From Caulobacter sp. (GTDB lineage: Bacteria; Pseudomonadota; Alphaproteobacteria; Caulobacterales; Caulobacteraceae): a stretch of 42,878 bases of DNA. Of this stretch, positions 27,219-35,944 are shown one piece after another. The number at the start of each line of letters is the position of its first letter. Positions within the stretch are counted from its first letter, which is position 1. The notes below the pieces were generated by a model. The model made no database searches. It was not told the origin of the DNA and saw only the letters and a list, made by a program, of their open reading frames with translations. Location: NCBI GenBank assembly GCA_017744495.1, contig JAGIBE010000250.1, positions 1 through 42,878 of the forward strand, written 5' to 3'. Both the position numbers and the translations under genes were made by a program.

Positions 27219-28202
27219 CTAATCCAACCCGAAGGCGGCCAACAGCCGGTCAGCGGCGGCGGAGGCCGGCAATTCACCGGCTCTGACCAATTGCTCTGTC
27301 TCGCCCGAGATCGCCGCCACGGCGGGCGCCTCGCGGAAGGCCTCGGCCAGCCGGTCCTGGACCATGGCCCACATCCAGCGGCTGTCCTGGTCGGACCGCC
27401 GGGCGGCGCGCAGGCCGTTGGCGGTCATGATCTCGCGGTGGCGGCGGATCTGGGTCCACAGCGCGTCGAGGCCCGCCCCGGTCAGGCCCGAGGCGGTCAG
27501 CACCGGCGGGGTCCAGTCCGGCGAGGCCGGAGTCAGGATGTGCAGGGCGTTGCGATAGTCGCGGGCCGAGCGTTCCGCCCGGGCCGGGTCGGCGTCGGCC
27601 TTGTTGATCACCAGCAGGTCGGCCAGCTCGATCAGGCCCTTCTTGATGCCCTGCAGTTCATCGCCGCCGCCGGGGATCAGCAGGGCCAGGAAGATATCGA
27701 CCATGTCCGACACCACCGTCTCGGACTGTCCCACCCCCACGGTCTCGACGATAATCACGTCGAAGCCCGCCGCCTCGCACAGCAGCATGGCCTCGCGGGT
27801 CTTGCGCGCGACCCCGCCCAGCACGCCGCCGGACGGGGAGGGACGGATATAGGCGTTGGGATCGACGCTGAGCCGCTCCATGCGGGTTTTGTCGCCCAGG
27901 ATCGAGCCGCCATGGCGACCGGACGAGGGATCGACCGCCAGCACCGCCACGCGATGGCCGGCGGCGGTCAGCATCGTGCCGAACGCCTCGATGGTGGTGG
28001 ACTTGCCGGCCCCGGGCACGCCGGTGATGCCGATCCGCTGGGCCTGGCCGGTGCGCGGCATCAGCTGTTCCAGCAGCGTGCGGGCGGCCTTCTGGTGGTC
28101 ACGGCGGCGGCTCTCGACCAGGGTGATGGCGCGGGCCAGGGCGGCGCGGTCGCCGGTGACCAGGCGCGTTTCCAGATCGGCGATGTCCAGCGGCTGGCTC
28201 AC
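27219..28202 (-). CDS. meaB: Methylmalonyl-CoA mutase-associated GTPase
   Basis: MeaB (ArgK family) is a G3E P-loop GTPase that gates cobalamin loading and protects methylmalonyl-CoA mutase from inactivation. The 327-residue protein has Walker A in GITGVPGAGKSTTIEAFG and the switch segment AVDPSSGRHGGSILGDKTRM. It also has VIIVETVGVGQSETVVSDMV (Walker B region) and the base-recognition motif LLVINKADAD (NKxD). Length is typical. The mutase subunits lie 2.9 kb away on the same strand, with five unrelated genes between, so it is probably transcribed separately. The older annotation as a lysine/arginine/ornithine transport kinase is not supported by this context. Confidence 0.95.
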   Translation of the reverse strand: MSQPLDIADLETRLVTGDRAALARAITLVESRRRDHQKAARTLLEQLMPRTGQAQRIGITGVPGAGKSTTIEAFGTMLTAAGHRVAVLAVDPSSGRHGGSILGDKTRMERLSVDPNAYIRPSPSGGVLGGVARKTREAMLLCEAAGFDVIIVETVGVGQSETVVSDMVDIFLALLIPGGGDELQGIKKGLIELADLLVINKADADPARAERSARDYRNALHILTPASPDWTPPVLTASGLTGAGLDALWTQIRRHREIMTANGLRAARRSDQDSRWMWAMVQDRLAEAFREAPAVAAISGETEQLVRAGELPASAAADRLLAAFGLD

Positions 28203-28213
28203 GCCCTCGGCAT

Positions 28214-28306
28214 AAAGCGCTTTCGAGCGAAGTGGAAACCGGTTCGCGTGAAGAAAGCGCGCCCAAACAAGGATCTGGAGCGGGGTTGCGCAAGCAACCC
28301 GGCTCT
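28214..28306. repeat. Structured intergenic repeat (palindromic element)
   Basis: GCGCTTTC (28217-28224) and GAAAGCGC (28253-28260) are exact inverted repeats flanking gagcgaagtggaaaccggtt. This sequence type recurs between genes in many Rhizobiales/Caulobacterales genomes (recalled, not searched here). A second hairpin at 28278-28305 has 12-bp arms GAGCGGGGTTGC/GCAACCCGGCTC with one mismatch and loop GCAA. It overlaps the YbjQ stop codon and lies upstream of meaB. Confidence 0.65.
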
Positions 28307-28622
28307 AGAGGACGACGGCGGTCCCGGAAACCGAAACCATCATCATCGAGCCGTGCGGGCCCACGGTGTTGTAGTCGAGATCGACCGCCAGGATGGCGTT
28401 CGCGCCCAGCTTCTCGGCTTCCTTGATCAGGTTCTTCATCGCGTCCTCGCGCGCCCGGGCCAGGACCCGCTCGTAGGACTTGGAGTGGCCGCCGATGAAG
28501 TCGCGGATGGCCGCCATCAGGTCCAGGACCACGTTCGCGCCAAGGATCGACTGGGCGTAGATCGCGCCCTTGTACTCCTGGACCGGCCGTCCCTCGATGA
28601 ACGGGGTGGTCGAGATCAGCAT
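28305..28622 (-). CDS. YbjQ/UPF0145-family protein
   Basis: This is a 105-residue cytoplasmic protein of the YbjQ (DUF74) family: a pentameric beta-alpha fold described as a putative heavy-metal-binding domain, with no proven function. Signatures are MLISTTPFIEGRPVQEYKGA and YAQSILGANVVLDLMAAIRD. SYERVLARAREDAMKNLIKE and GANAILAVDLDYNTVGPHGS follow. The start is ATG 28622 because GAGGA lies eight bases upstream; the ATG at 28646 has no ribosome site. It is divergent from the DUF4112 pair. Its stop is within the hairpin of the adjacent repeat. Confidence 0.88.
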   Translation of the reverse strand: MLISTTPFIEGRPVQEYKGAIYAQSILGANVVLDLMAAIRDFIGGHSKSYERVLARAREDAMKNLIKEAEKLGANAILAVDLDYNTVGPHGSMMMVSVSGTAVVL

Positions 28623-28772
28623 CGACAAATCCTCGTCGGCCGGCATTCGGCGCCAGGGTTAACTTAAGCACAAACGGCCCGTTTCGCGAGGGGCTCCCTC
28701 GGAGCGCGAGCGATTTGCGGACAGCTTTCGCCTGGGACGCGAAACTGCGCCGTGGCCACTTCCGGCGGCCTC

Positions 28773-29279
28773 ATGGTTAAGGCAGATTGGAGCCATACCG
28801 TTGCTGGGGGCCGCCGGGTGATCTTCGCCAAATCGCATCTCGACTTGCACAACATCCGCAACAACGTCGCGCGGGTTAAGAAGCTGTCGGACAACGTGGT
28901 CGGCGTGGGGCCCCTGGGCATCGGGCTGGACGGCCTGCTGACCTGGATTCCGGGAGCCGGCGAGCTCTATAGTCTGGGCGCGGGCGGGCTGATCGTTTGG
29001 GACGCCATCCGGGCGCGCTCGGCCCCGATGATCGTGGTGCAAATCATGGCTATCATCCTGGTCGACACCGTGGCCGGCGCCGTACCGGGCGTGGGCAAGG
29101 TGGCCGACATGCTGTTCACCGGCCACAAGTGGTCGGCGGACATGCTGACCAACCACATGGACGACACGATCTATTTCGAAGGTACCCGCAAGGACGTGCA
29201 GGGCACGGCCGAGTACCGCGACCTGCTGGAGCGCATCCGGGCGGGCAAGGAAAAGCGCAGGGTCGTCTTCCTGGGCTAG
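28773..29279 (+). CDS. DUF4112 membrane protein (copy 1)
   Basis: This is a 168-residue protein with a DUF4112 domain: VKKLSDNVVGVGPLGIGLDG, then LLTWIPGAGELYSLGAGGLI, then MIVVQIMAIILVDTVAGAVP and GVGKVADMLFTGHKW. Three hydrophobic segments suggest an inner-membrane protein; function is unknown. The C-terminus is charged (RIRAGKEKRRVVF). The start is uncertain: GTG 28752, ATG 28773 or GTG 28818 are all in frame, none with an ideal ribosome site, and conserved sequence begins only after 28830. A paralogue follows after 43 bp, so the two are a tandem duplication. Confidence 0.8.
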   Translation: MVKADWSHTVAGGRRVIFAKSHLDLHNIRNNVARVKKLSDNVVGVGPLGIGLDGLLTWIPGAGELYSLGAGGLIVWDAIRARSAPMIVVQIMAIILVDTVAGAVPGVGKVADMLFTGHKWSADMLTNHMDDTIYFEGTRKDVQGTAEYRDLLERIRAGKEKRRVVFLG

Positions 29280-29322
29280 GACGAGCTGGACAACCATCGG
29301 GGCGGAGGCGCGTTGAGCTGAC

Positions 29323-29784
29323 ATGACCGAGCGCACCGACACTCTCGAAGGCTTCGTCGTCGACGAAGGCCGCTCCAGCCATCGCCACAAGGCCCACCAG
29401 GCCTGGCGTCACGCCGAGACCATCAAGCGGCTGTCTGATCGGCTGATCGGCATCGGCCCGTTCGGCCTTGGCCTGGACGGCGTGCTGGCCTGGGTGCCGG
29501 GCGTCGGACCGGTCTACAGCGTCGCCGCCGGTGGGCTGCTGATCTACCACGCGATGACGGCCGGCGCCTCGGCCGCGACCCTGGCGCGGATGCTGGCCTA
29601 TGTGGCCATGGACACCGCCACTGACGCCGTCCCCGTGGCCGGCTGGGCGGTCGACACCCTGTTCCCGGGTCACCTGATGGCGGCCAAGGCGCTGCAGAAG
29701 GACATCGAGTCCCGTCACGGCCTGCCCGACGAGATCGACGCCAAGACCCGCAAGAAGCGCAAGGTGAAGAAGGTTCGTCGCTAG
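29323..29784 (+). CDS. DUF4112 membrane protein (copy 2)
   Basis: This is a 153-residue paralogue of the preceding gene: IKRLSDRLIGIGPFGLGLDG, LAWVPGVGPVYSVAAGGLLI, LAYVAMDTATDAVPVAGWAV and DTLFPGHLMAAKAL match copy 1 in order and spacing. It differs by a longer hydrophilic N-terminus (DEGRSSHRHKAHQAWRH) and a strongly basic tail (KTRKKRKVKKVRR). ATG 29323 is well placed. It is probably cotranscribed with copy 1. Its TAG stop is in a CTAG shared with the stop of the convergent small membrane protein. Function is unknown. Confidence 0.85.
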   Translation: MTERTDTLEGFVVDEGRSSHRHKAHQAWRHAETIKRLSDRLIGIGPFGLGLDGVLAWVPGVGPVYSVAAGGLLIYHAMTAGASAATLARMLAYVAMDTATDAVPVAGWAVDTLFPGHLMAAKALQKDIESRHGLPDEIDAKTRKKRKVKKVRR

Positions 29785-30230
29785 AGGACCAAGGGCGGAC
29801 GGGTGATGATGGGCGGACGTTCCCGCCCGCCATAGGCGATCAGCCAGACGCCCAGCCCTGTCGCCGCGCCGACCGTCGTGACGGCCACCCGCATGGCCAT
29901 CTCGCCGGTCCCGTCCTCGCCGAACGACGACAGCAGGGCGCCCAGGACGCCGCCGTCGATCGCGCCGACCAGCACGGCGCACCAGAGATAGTGCCGCCGC
30001 AGCCACTCCAGCAGCACCCAGATCACGCCGCCCACCAGGATGAAGGGCCAGCCGAAGAGCAGGCCCACGACGAGGAGCATCGATAGGGTCTGCGGCGCCT
30101 GAACCAGCACCGACCAGCCGCTGGTGGCGATCCCGATGAGCATGAAGGCGACCGGCGGAAAGGCGAAGGCGAAGGCCAGCGCCCAGAAGGCGCGCGACGG
30201 CGTGGTGCGCTTGGCGCTGGGACGGAACAT
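29781..30230 (-). CDS. Small multi-pass membrane protein
   Basis: This is a 149-residue protein with four predicted membrane segments: about 16-38 (FWALAFAFAFPPVAFMLIGI), 48-75, 80-102 and 112-135. No family was recognised. The start at 30230 is supported by GAGGA eight bases upstream; the longer frame to 30272 lacks one. It is convergent with the second DUF4112 gene, sharing CTAG at the stops, and divergent from the GST-like gene across 191 bp. Nothing in it points to a substrate. Confidence 0.72.
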   Translation of the reverse strand: MFRPSAKRTTPSRAFWALAFAFAFPPVAFMLIGIATSGWSVLVQAPQTLSMLLVVGLLFGWPFILVGGVIWVLLEWLRRHYLWCAVLVGAIDGGVLGALLSSFGEDGTGEMAMRVAVTTVGAATGLGVWLIAYGGRERPPIITRPPLVL

Positions 30231-30421
30231 GACGATCCTCGGTGACGGGCGGAGAGGCCCATCACGCGCCAAGCTCGTGCTTCGCCGGCGGCGGTTCTTC
30301 GGGAGATGCGGTCAAGAGGCGGTGCACGGCGAAGCCTTCGCCGAAAGAGCTTTGATCCCTGTCGGAAACGGTGTCCGCTAGCCGTCTTTATCGTATTGGA
30401 ACACCCATCAGGGACGCGAAC

Positions 30422-31054
30422 ATGATCACGGTCTACGGCGAGGGCAGGGGTTTCCGGGTCGTCTGGCTGCTGGAGGAGATGGGGCTCCCGTACCGGCTGC
30501 GGGATGTCGACCTGCTGGCGGGTGTCGAGAACGATCCCGAGTTCCTGGCAATCAACCCGGCCGGCTTCATCCCCGCGCTCAAGGACGGCGACATGGTCAT
30601 GGTCGAGTCGATCGCGATCATGGAATATCTGATGGCCCGCCACGGCCCGACGCCGCTGGCGCCGGCGCCCGGCGATCCGGCCTTTCCCGCCTACCAGCAG
30701 TTCCTCCACCTGGGCGAGGCGGGGCTGGCGGGCTCGATGTATTTCGTCTCGGGCGCCCGCAACATCGCGCCGGAAGGCCAGCGCGACAACTGGAGCGCCC
30801 GCCAGGCGTTGGACGTCTTCACCACCCGCCTGACGATCGTCACGCGCCAGCTGGAGCGCACGCCCTTCGTGGCCGGCGAGGCCTTCACCGCGGCGGACAT
30901 CTCGGTCGGCTACGCGCTGGAGATGGCGCGCAAGAACGTCGGGTTTCGGTTCGGCGAGACCGAGCTGGCCTATATGGAGCGGTTCCGGGCGCGCGAGGGC
31001 TACCAGCGGGCCTTGGAGGCTTGCCACGCGACGCGGGGGTGGTGGTTCGGCTGA
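30422..31054 (+). CDS. Glutathione S-transferase family protein
   Basis: This is a 210-residue cytosolic GST-like protein. The thioredoxin-fold N-terminal domain includes RGFRVVWLLEEMGLPYRLRD, the cis-Pro region NPAGFIPALKDGDMVMVESI (G-site Glu-Ser) and YLMARHGPTPLAP. The helical C-terminal domain contains the N-capping/hydrophobic-staple segment FVAGEAFTAADISVGYAL. The start is ATG 30422, preceded by AGGGA; an in-frame GTG 51 bases upstream is less likely. The substrate is unknown. It converges on the mutase operon with only 11 bp between stops. Confidence 0.9.
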   Translation: MITVYGEGRGFRVVWLLEEMGLPYRLRDVDLLAGVENDPEFLAINPAGFIPALKDGDMVMVESIAIMEYLMARHGPTPLAPAPGDPAFPAYQQFLHLGEAGLAGSMYFVSGARNIAPEGQRDNWSARQALDVFTTRLTIVTRQLERTPFVAGEAFTAADISVGYALEMARKNVGFRFGETELAYMERFRAREGYQRALEACHATRGWWFG

Positions 31055-31065
31055 GCTACTAGTCC

Positions 31066-33219
31066 CTAGGCCGCCTCGCCCTGGGTGTAGCCCAACTGTT
31101 TGTTCAGCTTGTCGAGCAGCTCGATCACCGCTTCGGCGATCACGGTGCCGGGCGGGAAGATCGCTGCGGCGCCGGCGTCACGCAGGGCCTGGAAGTCCTG
31201 GGGCGGGATCACGCCGCCGACCACCATCATGATGTCGCCACGCCCCTGCTTGGCCAGCTCGGTCTTCAGCTCCGGCGCCAGGGTCAGGTGGCCCGCCGCC
31301 AGCGAGCTGGCGCCGACGATGTGGACGTCGTTTTCGACCGCCTGTTTGGCCGCCTCGGCCGGGGTCTGGAACAGCGGGCCGATGTCGACGTCGAAGCCGA
31401 GGTCGGCGAAGGCGGTGGCGATCACCTTCTGGCCACGGTCGTGGCCGTCCTGGCCCATCTTGGCGACCAGGATGCGGGGGCGGCGGCCGTCGGCCTGCTC
31501 GAAGGCCTCGACCATGGCCTTGGCTCGGGCGGTGACCGGATCGGCGCCGGCTTCCTTCATGTAAACCCCCTGGATCGACTGGATCGTGGCGCGGTGGCGG
31601 CCGAAGACATTCTCCATGGCCAGGCTGATCTCGCCGACCGTGGCGTGGGCCCGGGCCGCGTCGACGGCCAGCGCCAGGAGGTTGCCAGTGCCCCGCGCGC
31701 CATCCTCGAGCGCCTCCAGTGCCGCCGCCGTCTTGGCGGGATCGCGCTCGGCCTTCAGCCGGGCCAGCTTCTCCAGCTGCTGCTCGCGGACGGAGGTGTT
31801 GTCGACCTTCAGCACCGGGATGTCGTCGGCGATCTCGGGCTTGTAGCGGTTGACGCCCACGACGCTCTGCTTGCCGCTGTCGATGCGGGCCTGGGTCTTG
31901 GCGGCCGACTCCTCGATGCGCAGCTTGGGCAGGCCCTGCTCGATGGCCTTGGCCATGCCGCCCAGGGCCTCGACCTCCTCGATGTGGGCCAGGGCCTTCA
32001 CGGCCAGGTCGTGGGTCAGCTTTTCGACGTAGTAGCTGCCGCCCCACGGGTCGGCGACGCGGGTGGTGCCGCTCTCCATCTGCAGGAACAGCTGGGTGTT
32101 GCGGCTGATCCGGGCCGAGAAGTCGGTCGGCAAGGCCAGGGCCTCGTCCAGGCTGTTGGTGTGAAGGCTCTGGGTTTGGCCGTTGACCGCCGCCATGGCC
32201 TCGACGCAGGTGCGGGCCACGTTGTTGAACACGTCCTGCGCCGCGAGCGACCAGCCCGAGGTCTGGCTGTGGGTGCGCAGGGACAGCGAACGCTCGTCCT
32301 TGGGATCGAACTCGCGCTTCATCAGTCGGGCCCAGAGCAAACGAGCCGCTCGAAGTTTGGCCACTTCCATGAAGTAGTTCATGCCGATCGCCCAGAAGAA
32401 CGACAGGCGCGGGGCGAACTGGTCGATGCTCATGCCGGCCGCGACGCCGGCCCGGGCGTATTCGACGCCGTCGGCCAGGGTGTAGGCCAGCTCCAGGTCG
32501 GCCGACGCCCCGGCTTCCTGCATGTGATAGCCGCTGATCGAGATCGAGTTGAACTTCGGCATCTTCTCGGAGGTGTAGGCGAAGATGTCCGAGATGATCC
32601 GCATCGAGGGACCGGGCGGATAGATGTAGGTGTTGCGGACCATGAACTCCTTGAGGATGTCGTTCTGGATGGTCCCGGACAGCTTGTCGGGGCTGACGCC
32701 CTGTTCCTCGGCGGCGACGATGTAGAGCGCCAGGATCGGCAGCACCGCGCCGTTCATGGTCATCGATACGCTCATCTTGTCGAGCGGGATGCCCGAGAAA
32801 AGCGTGCGCATGTCGAGGATGGAGTCGATGGCCACGCCCGCCATGCCGACGTCGCCCTTCACTCGTTCGTGGTCGCTGTCATAGCCGCGGTGGGTGGCCA
32901 GGTCGAAGGCCACCGACAGGCCCATCTGACCGGCCGCGAGGTTGCGGCGGTAGAAGGCGTTGGAGTCCTCGGCGGTCGAGAAGCCCGCGTACTGCCGCAC
33001 CGTCCACGGATTGGTCACGTACATGGTCGGGTAGGGGCCGCGCAGATAGGGCGCGACGCCCGGATAGCCGCCGGTGAAGTCCAGGCCCGCCGTGTCGTCG
33101 GCGGTGAAGGCCGGTGCGACGTCGACGCCCTCGGGCGTGGACCAGGCCTCGCCACCGGGGGCGGGCGCCATCGCGGCGGCTTCGAAGCCGACCGTCGTGA
33201 AGTCGGGGAACTTGCTCAT
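31066..33219 (-). CDS. scpA: Methylmalonyl-CoA mutase, large (catalytic) subunit
   Basis: This enzyme interconverts (R)-methylmalonyl-CoA and succinyl-CoA with adenosylcobalamin, the last step of propionyl-CoA assimilation. The 717-residue protein has the (beta/alpha)8 substrate domain: [40 protein letters not shown], and [20 protein letters not shown]. It ends with a C-terminal cobalamin domain with the base-off motif D-x-H-x-x-G ([18 protein letters not shown]) and [10 protein letters not shown]. Size is standard. It overlaps the small-subunit gene by four bases (ATGA). Its start at 33219 is therefore coupled, giving equimolar subunits. Also called mutB. Confidence 0.97.
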   Translation of the reverse strand: MSKFPDFTTVGFEAAAMAPAPGGEAWSTPEGVDVAPAFTADDTAGLDFTGGYPGVAPYLRGPYPTMYVTNPWTVRQYAGFSTAEDSNAFYRRNLAAGQMGLSVAFDLATHRGYDSDHERVKGDVGMAGVAIDSILDMRTLFSGIPLDKMSVSMTMNGAVLPILALYIVAAEEQGVSPDKLSGTIQNDILKEFMVRNTYIYPPGPSMRIISDIFAYTSEKMPKFNSISISGYHMQEAGASADLELAYTLADGVEYARAGVAAGMSIDQFAPRLSFFWAIGMNYFMEVAKLRAARLLWARLMKREFDPKDERSLSLRTHSQTSGWSLAAQDVFNNVARTCVEAMAAVNGQTQSLHTNSLDEALALPTDFSARISRNTQLFLQMESGTTRVADPWGGSYYVEKLTHDLAVKALAHIEEVEALGGMAKAIEQGLPKLRIEESAAKTQARIDSGKQSVVGVNRYKPEIADDIPVLKVDNTSVREQQLEKLARLKAERDPAKTAAALEALEDGARGTGNLLALAVDAARAHATVGEISLAMENVFGRHRATIQSIQGVYMKEAGADPVTARAKAMVEAFEQADGRRPRILVAKMGQDGHDRGQKVIATAFADLGFDVDIGPLFQTPAEAAKQAVENDVHIVGASSLAAGHLTLAPELKTELAKQGRGDIMMVVGGVIPPQDFQALRDAGAAAIFPPGTVIAEAVIELLDKLNKQLGYTQGEAA

Positions 33220-34685
33220 GCTTGCGCTCCCTCGAAAGCGGCCGAGAACCGGATGGGCGTCAGGGGCGGGCAGCGGGAATCCGGTCCGGGGACGCGGGCG
33301 CTAGGCGGGTCGACGGCGAACTGGGCGGGATCGGGCGTGGCCGCCTCCACCGGCTTGTCGTCGGCGTTGGGGAAGGCGGTGACGCCCAGGATCTTGCGGC
33401 CCTTGTCGGCGAAGGCGGCTTCCTGGGCGGCGCGGGTGGCGCCGACGATGTCGGAGATCAGGCCGCTCTCTAGCGCCTTGACGACGCCGCCGGCCGTCTC
33501 GATGGCCTGGAAGCCGCCCCAGGCGGCGCGGGCCAGCTGGTCGGTCAGGGTGTCGAGGTACCAGGAGCCGCCGGCCGGGTCGGCGACGCGGCCCAGGTGG
33601 CTCTCCTCCATCAGCACCAGCTGGGTGTTGCGGGCCTGGCGGCGGCCGAAGGCGGTGGGCAGGCCGATCGCGTCGGTAAAGGCGCCCAGCACGATGGCGT
33701 CCGCTCCGCCGACCGCGCCGGCGAACCCTGCCGAGGTCAAGCGCAGCAGGTTCGTCCAGGCGTCGGCCTTGGTAAGCATCCGTTGAGAGGAGCGGGCCTC
33801 GATCACGGCCGGGACCGACACGCCGCAAGCCTGCGTGATCCGCGCCCACAGGGCCCGCGCGGCCCGGACCTTGGCGACGCCCGTGAAGTATTCCGCGTCC
33901 AGGCTGACGCCGACGACGATGCGTGAGAAGGCTTCGTCCATCGACAGGCCCGCGCGGACCAGGGCCTTGGCGTAGGCCAGGGCGGAGGCGGCCATGACCG
34001 CCAGTTCCTCGGTGTTCGAGCCGCCCGCCTCGTGAACGGCGCGGCCGGTGGCCAGCATCAAGCTGGCCTTGGCGTAAGTCTGGGCGAGGCGGGCGCCGAC
34101 CGTGGCGGCCGAGATCAGGTGGCCCTCGATGGGGCCAGGGCTGGTTCCGGCCTGGGCGAACGCGGTCAGCGGATCCATGTGGAAGGTCAACGGGGCGTTG
34201 GGCGCGGACTTGGCCAAGCCGCCCAGCCAGTCGGCGGCCTTGGGGCCCAGGAAGCCGGCGTCCAGGGCGACGGGGGCCAGGTCCAGCAGCACGCCGCTCA
34301 GCGCCTGGGCCAGGTCCTGCAGAGAGCCGACCGCGACGCCGTTCACGCCTGTAGGGTCGATGGCCAGCAGCACCGACGCCGCGCCGCCTTCCAGGTCCTT
34401 CACGATCTCGGCCGCCGTCTGGCGCGGATCGGGATGGGCGGCGCGCATCCGCAGGTCCCAGGGACGCTCGGCGTCACGAGCCCGCAGGTCCCGCGCGACG
34501 ACGACGCTGTCCTCGACCGTGTAGAGCGGCTGGATGGCGATTCCGTCGGGGGTCCGGGTGACCAGGGCGTCGTCGAACGCCTGGCCCTTCAAGGTCTTCT
34601 CGACCAGGGCCAGCCATTTCGCCTGGACCTGGGTTTGGTCCGGGGCGCCAAAATCCTCAGCCAACGGGATGGGCGGGTGATTCAC
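33216..34685 (-). CDS. mutA: Methylmalonyl-CoA mutase, small subunit (short form)
   Basis: This is the non-catalytic partner of the heterodimeric mutase. The 489-residue product has the mutase barrel: [60 protein letters not shown] and [20 protein letters not shown]. It stops soon after, without the degenerate C-terminal cobalamin-like domain present in well-studied MutA proteins of over 600 residues. The start is GTG 34685 because AGGAG lies nine bases upstream and itself overlaps the earlier GTG at 34703. The gene heads the mutA-scpA operon and is divergent from nitronate monooxygenase across 160 bp that includes a 10-bp palindrome. Confidence 0.93.
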   Translation of the reverse strand: MNHPPIPLAEDFGAPDQTQVQAKWLALVEKTLKGQAFDDALVTRTPDGIAIQPLYTVEDSVVVARDLRARDAERPWDLRMRAAHPDPRQTAAEIVKDLEGGAASVLLAIDPTGVNGVAVGSLQDLAQALSGVLLDLAPVALDAGFLGPKAADWLGGLAKSAPNAPLTFHMDPLTAFAQAGTSPGPIEGHLISAATVGARLAQTYAKASLMLATGRAVHEAGGSNTEELAVMAASALAYAKALVRAGLSMDEAFSRIVVGVSLDAEYFTGVAKVRAARALWARITQACGVSVPAVIEARSSQRMLTKADAWTNLLRLTSAGFAGAVGGADAIVLGAFTDAIGLPTAFGRRQARNTQLVLMEESHLGRVADPAGGSWYLDTLTDQLARAAWGGFQAIETAGGVVKALESGLISDIVGATRAAQEAAFADKGRKILGVTAFPNADDKPVEAATPDPAQFAVDPPSARVPGPDSRCPPLTPIRFSAAFEGAQA

Positions 34686-34755
34686 GACGGCTATCTCCTG
34701 CACCGCAGCATTTTCTTGTTTTGGCCAGCAGATGCGCCTCTGCCCTTGCGTCGGT

Positions 34756-34765
34756 CAAGCGCTTG
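34756..34765. promoter_or_regulatory. 10-bp palindrome in the mutA/nitronate monooxygenase gap
   Basis: CAAGCGCTTG is a perfect palindrome near the middle of the divergent intergenic region. On the minus strand it overlaps TTGACCG (34758-34752), a good match to the -35 element of the Caulobacter housekeeping promoter, so it could be an operator for mutA. No regulator gene is adjacent. Confidence 0.35.
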
Positions 34766-34845
34766 CACAGGACGCGAACGACTGTTTAAGCTAACGCTGT
34801 TAACATGAGCGGCCGCGATCGGTCGCCCCGAAGGAGACGTCTTCC

Positions 34846-35853
34846 ATGGCCTTGCCGCCGATCCTGCGCGACCGTTTGCGCCTGCCCGTCATCGCGTCTC
34901 CGCTGTTCATCATCAGCAATCCGGACCTGGTGATCGCCCAATGCAAGGCGGGGATCGTCGGTTCGTTCCCGGCCCTGAACGCCCGGCCGATCTCGCAGCT
35001 GGACGAGTGGCTGGCGCGGATCACCGAGGAACTGGCGGCCTATGACAAGGCCAATCCGGACGCCCCCTCGGCCCCGTTCGCGGTCAACCAGATCGTTCAC
35101 AAGACCAACAATCGCCTGGAGGAGGACGTCGCCCTCTGCGTCAAATACAAGGTGCCGGTGGTGATCACCTCGTTGGGCGCCCGCGAGGACCTGAACGGCG
35201 CGATCCACAGCTACGGCGGCGTCACCCTGCACGACGTGATCAACGACAAGCACGCCCACAAGGCCATCGAGAAGGGCGCGGACGGCCTGATCCCGGTGGC
35301 GGCCGGCGCGGGCGGCCACGCCGGCGCCCTGTCGCCGTTCGCCCTGGTCCAGGAGATCCGCCAGTGGTTCGACGGGCCGGTGGCGCTGTCGGGCTCGATC
35401 GCCTCGGGCCGCTCGATCCTGGCCGCCCAGGCCATGGGCGCGGATCTGGCCTATATCGGCTCGGCCTTCATCGCCACGAAGGAAGCCAACGCGCCGCAGG
35501 GCTACAAGGACACCATCGTCGAGGCGCGAGCCAACGACATCGTCTATTCGAACCTCTTCACCGGCGTGCACGGCAACTATCTGCGCCAGTCGATCGTCCG
35601 GGCGGGCCTGGACCCCGACAACCTGCCAGTCAGCGACCCGTCGGCCATGAACTTCGGTTCGGGCGGCAACCAGGAGGCCAAGGCCTGGCGCGACATCTGG
35701 GGTTCGGGCCAGGGCGTCGGCGCGATCGACGCCGTGCTGTCGGCCGGCGAACTGGTCGCCAAGTTCGCGGAGCAGTACGAGGATGCAAAGGCCGAACTGG
35801 CGGCCAAGACGGCCCTGACTTCGGGAAACCGCCTGGCTTTCGCGGCCCAGTAG
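34846..35853 (+). CDS. Nitronate monooxygenase (2-nitropropane dioxygenase-like)
   Basis: This is a 335-residue FMN-dependent TIM-barrel enzyme that oxidises alkyl nitronates such as propionate-3-nitronate, a toxic mitochondrial-type poison. Conserved parts are LPVIASPLFIISNPDLVIAQ and AGIVGSFPALNARP near the N-terminus. The catalytic-His/phosphate-binding segment is AAGAGGHAGALSPFALVQEI, with GPVALSGSIASGRSILAAQA and GADLAYIGSAFIATKEA after it. GGAG precedes ATG 34846. It is divergent from mutA. A common regulator with propionate metabolism is conceivable because 3-nitropropionate is a propionate analogue, but that is speculation. Confidence 0.92.
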   Translation: MALPPILRDRLRLPVIASPLFIISNPDLVIAQCKAGIVGSFPALNARPISQLDEWLARITEELAAYDKANPDAPSAPFAVNQIVHKTNNRLEEDVALCVKYKVPVVITSLGAREDLNGAIHSYGGVTLHDVINDKHAHKAIEKGADGLIPVAAGAGGHAGALSPFALVQEIRQWFDGPVALSGSIASGRSILAAQAMGADLAYIGSAFIATKEANAPQGYKDTIVEARANDIVYSNLFTGVHGNYLRQSIVRAGLDPDNLPVSDPSAMNFGSGGNQEAKAWRDIWGSGQGVGAIDAVLSAGELVAKFAEQYEDAKAELAAKTALTSGNRLAFAAQ

Positions 35854-35944
35854 GTCGGAGCGGTCGCGGGGATAGACGCTCGTCTGTCCCCGGGGACTCC
35901 GGGCGGGGCGACACTGGAGGGGTTCAAACCATCCAGGAGGACCC

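Noticed and set aside
31288..33786. An 832-residue plus-strand frame opposite the mutase genes.
   Set aside because: Shadow of scpA and mutA; the minus-strand proteins have unmistakable catalytic motifs.
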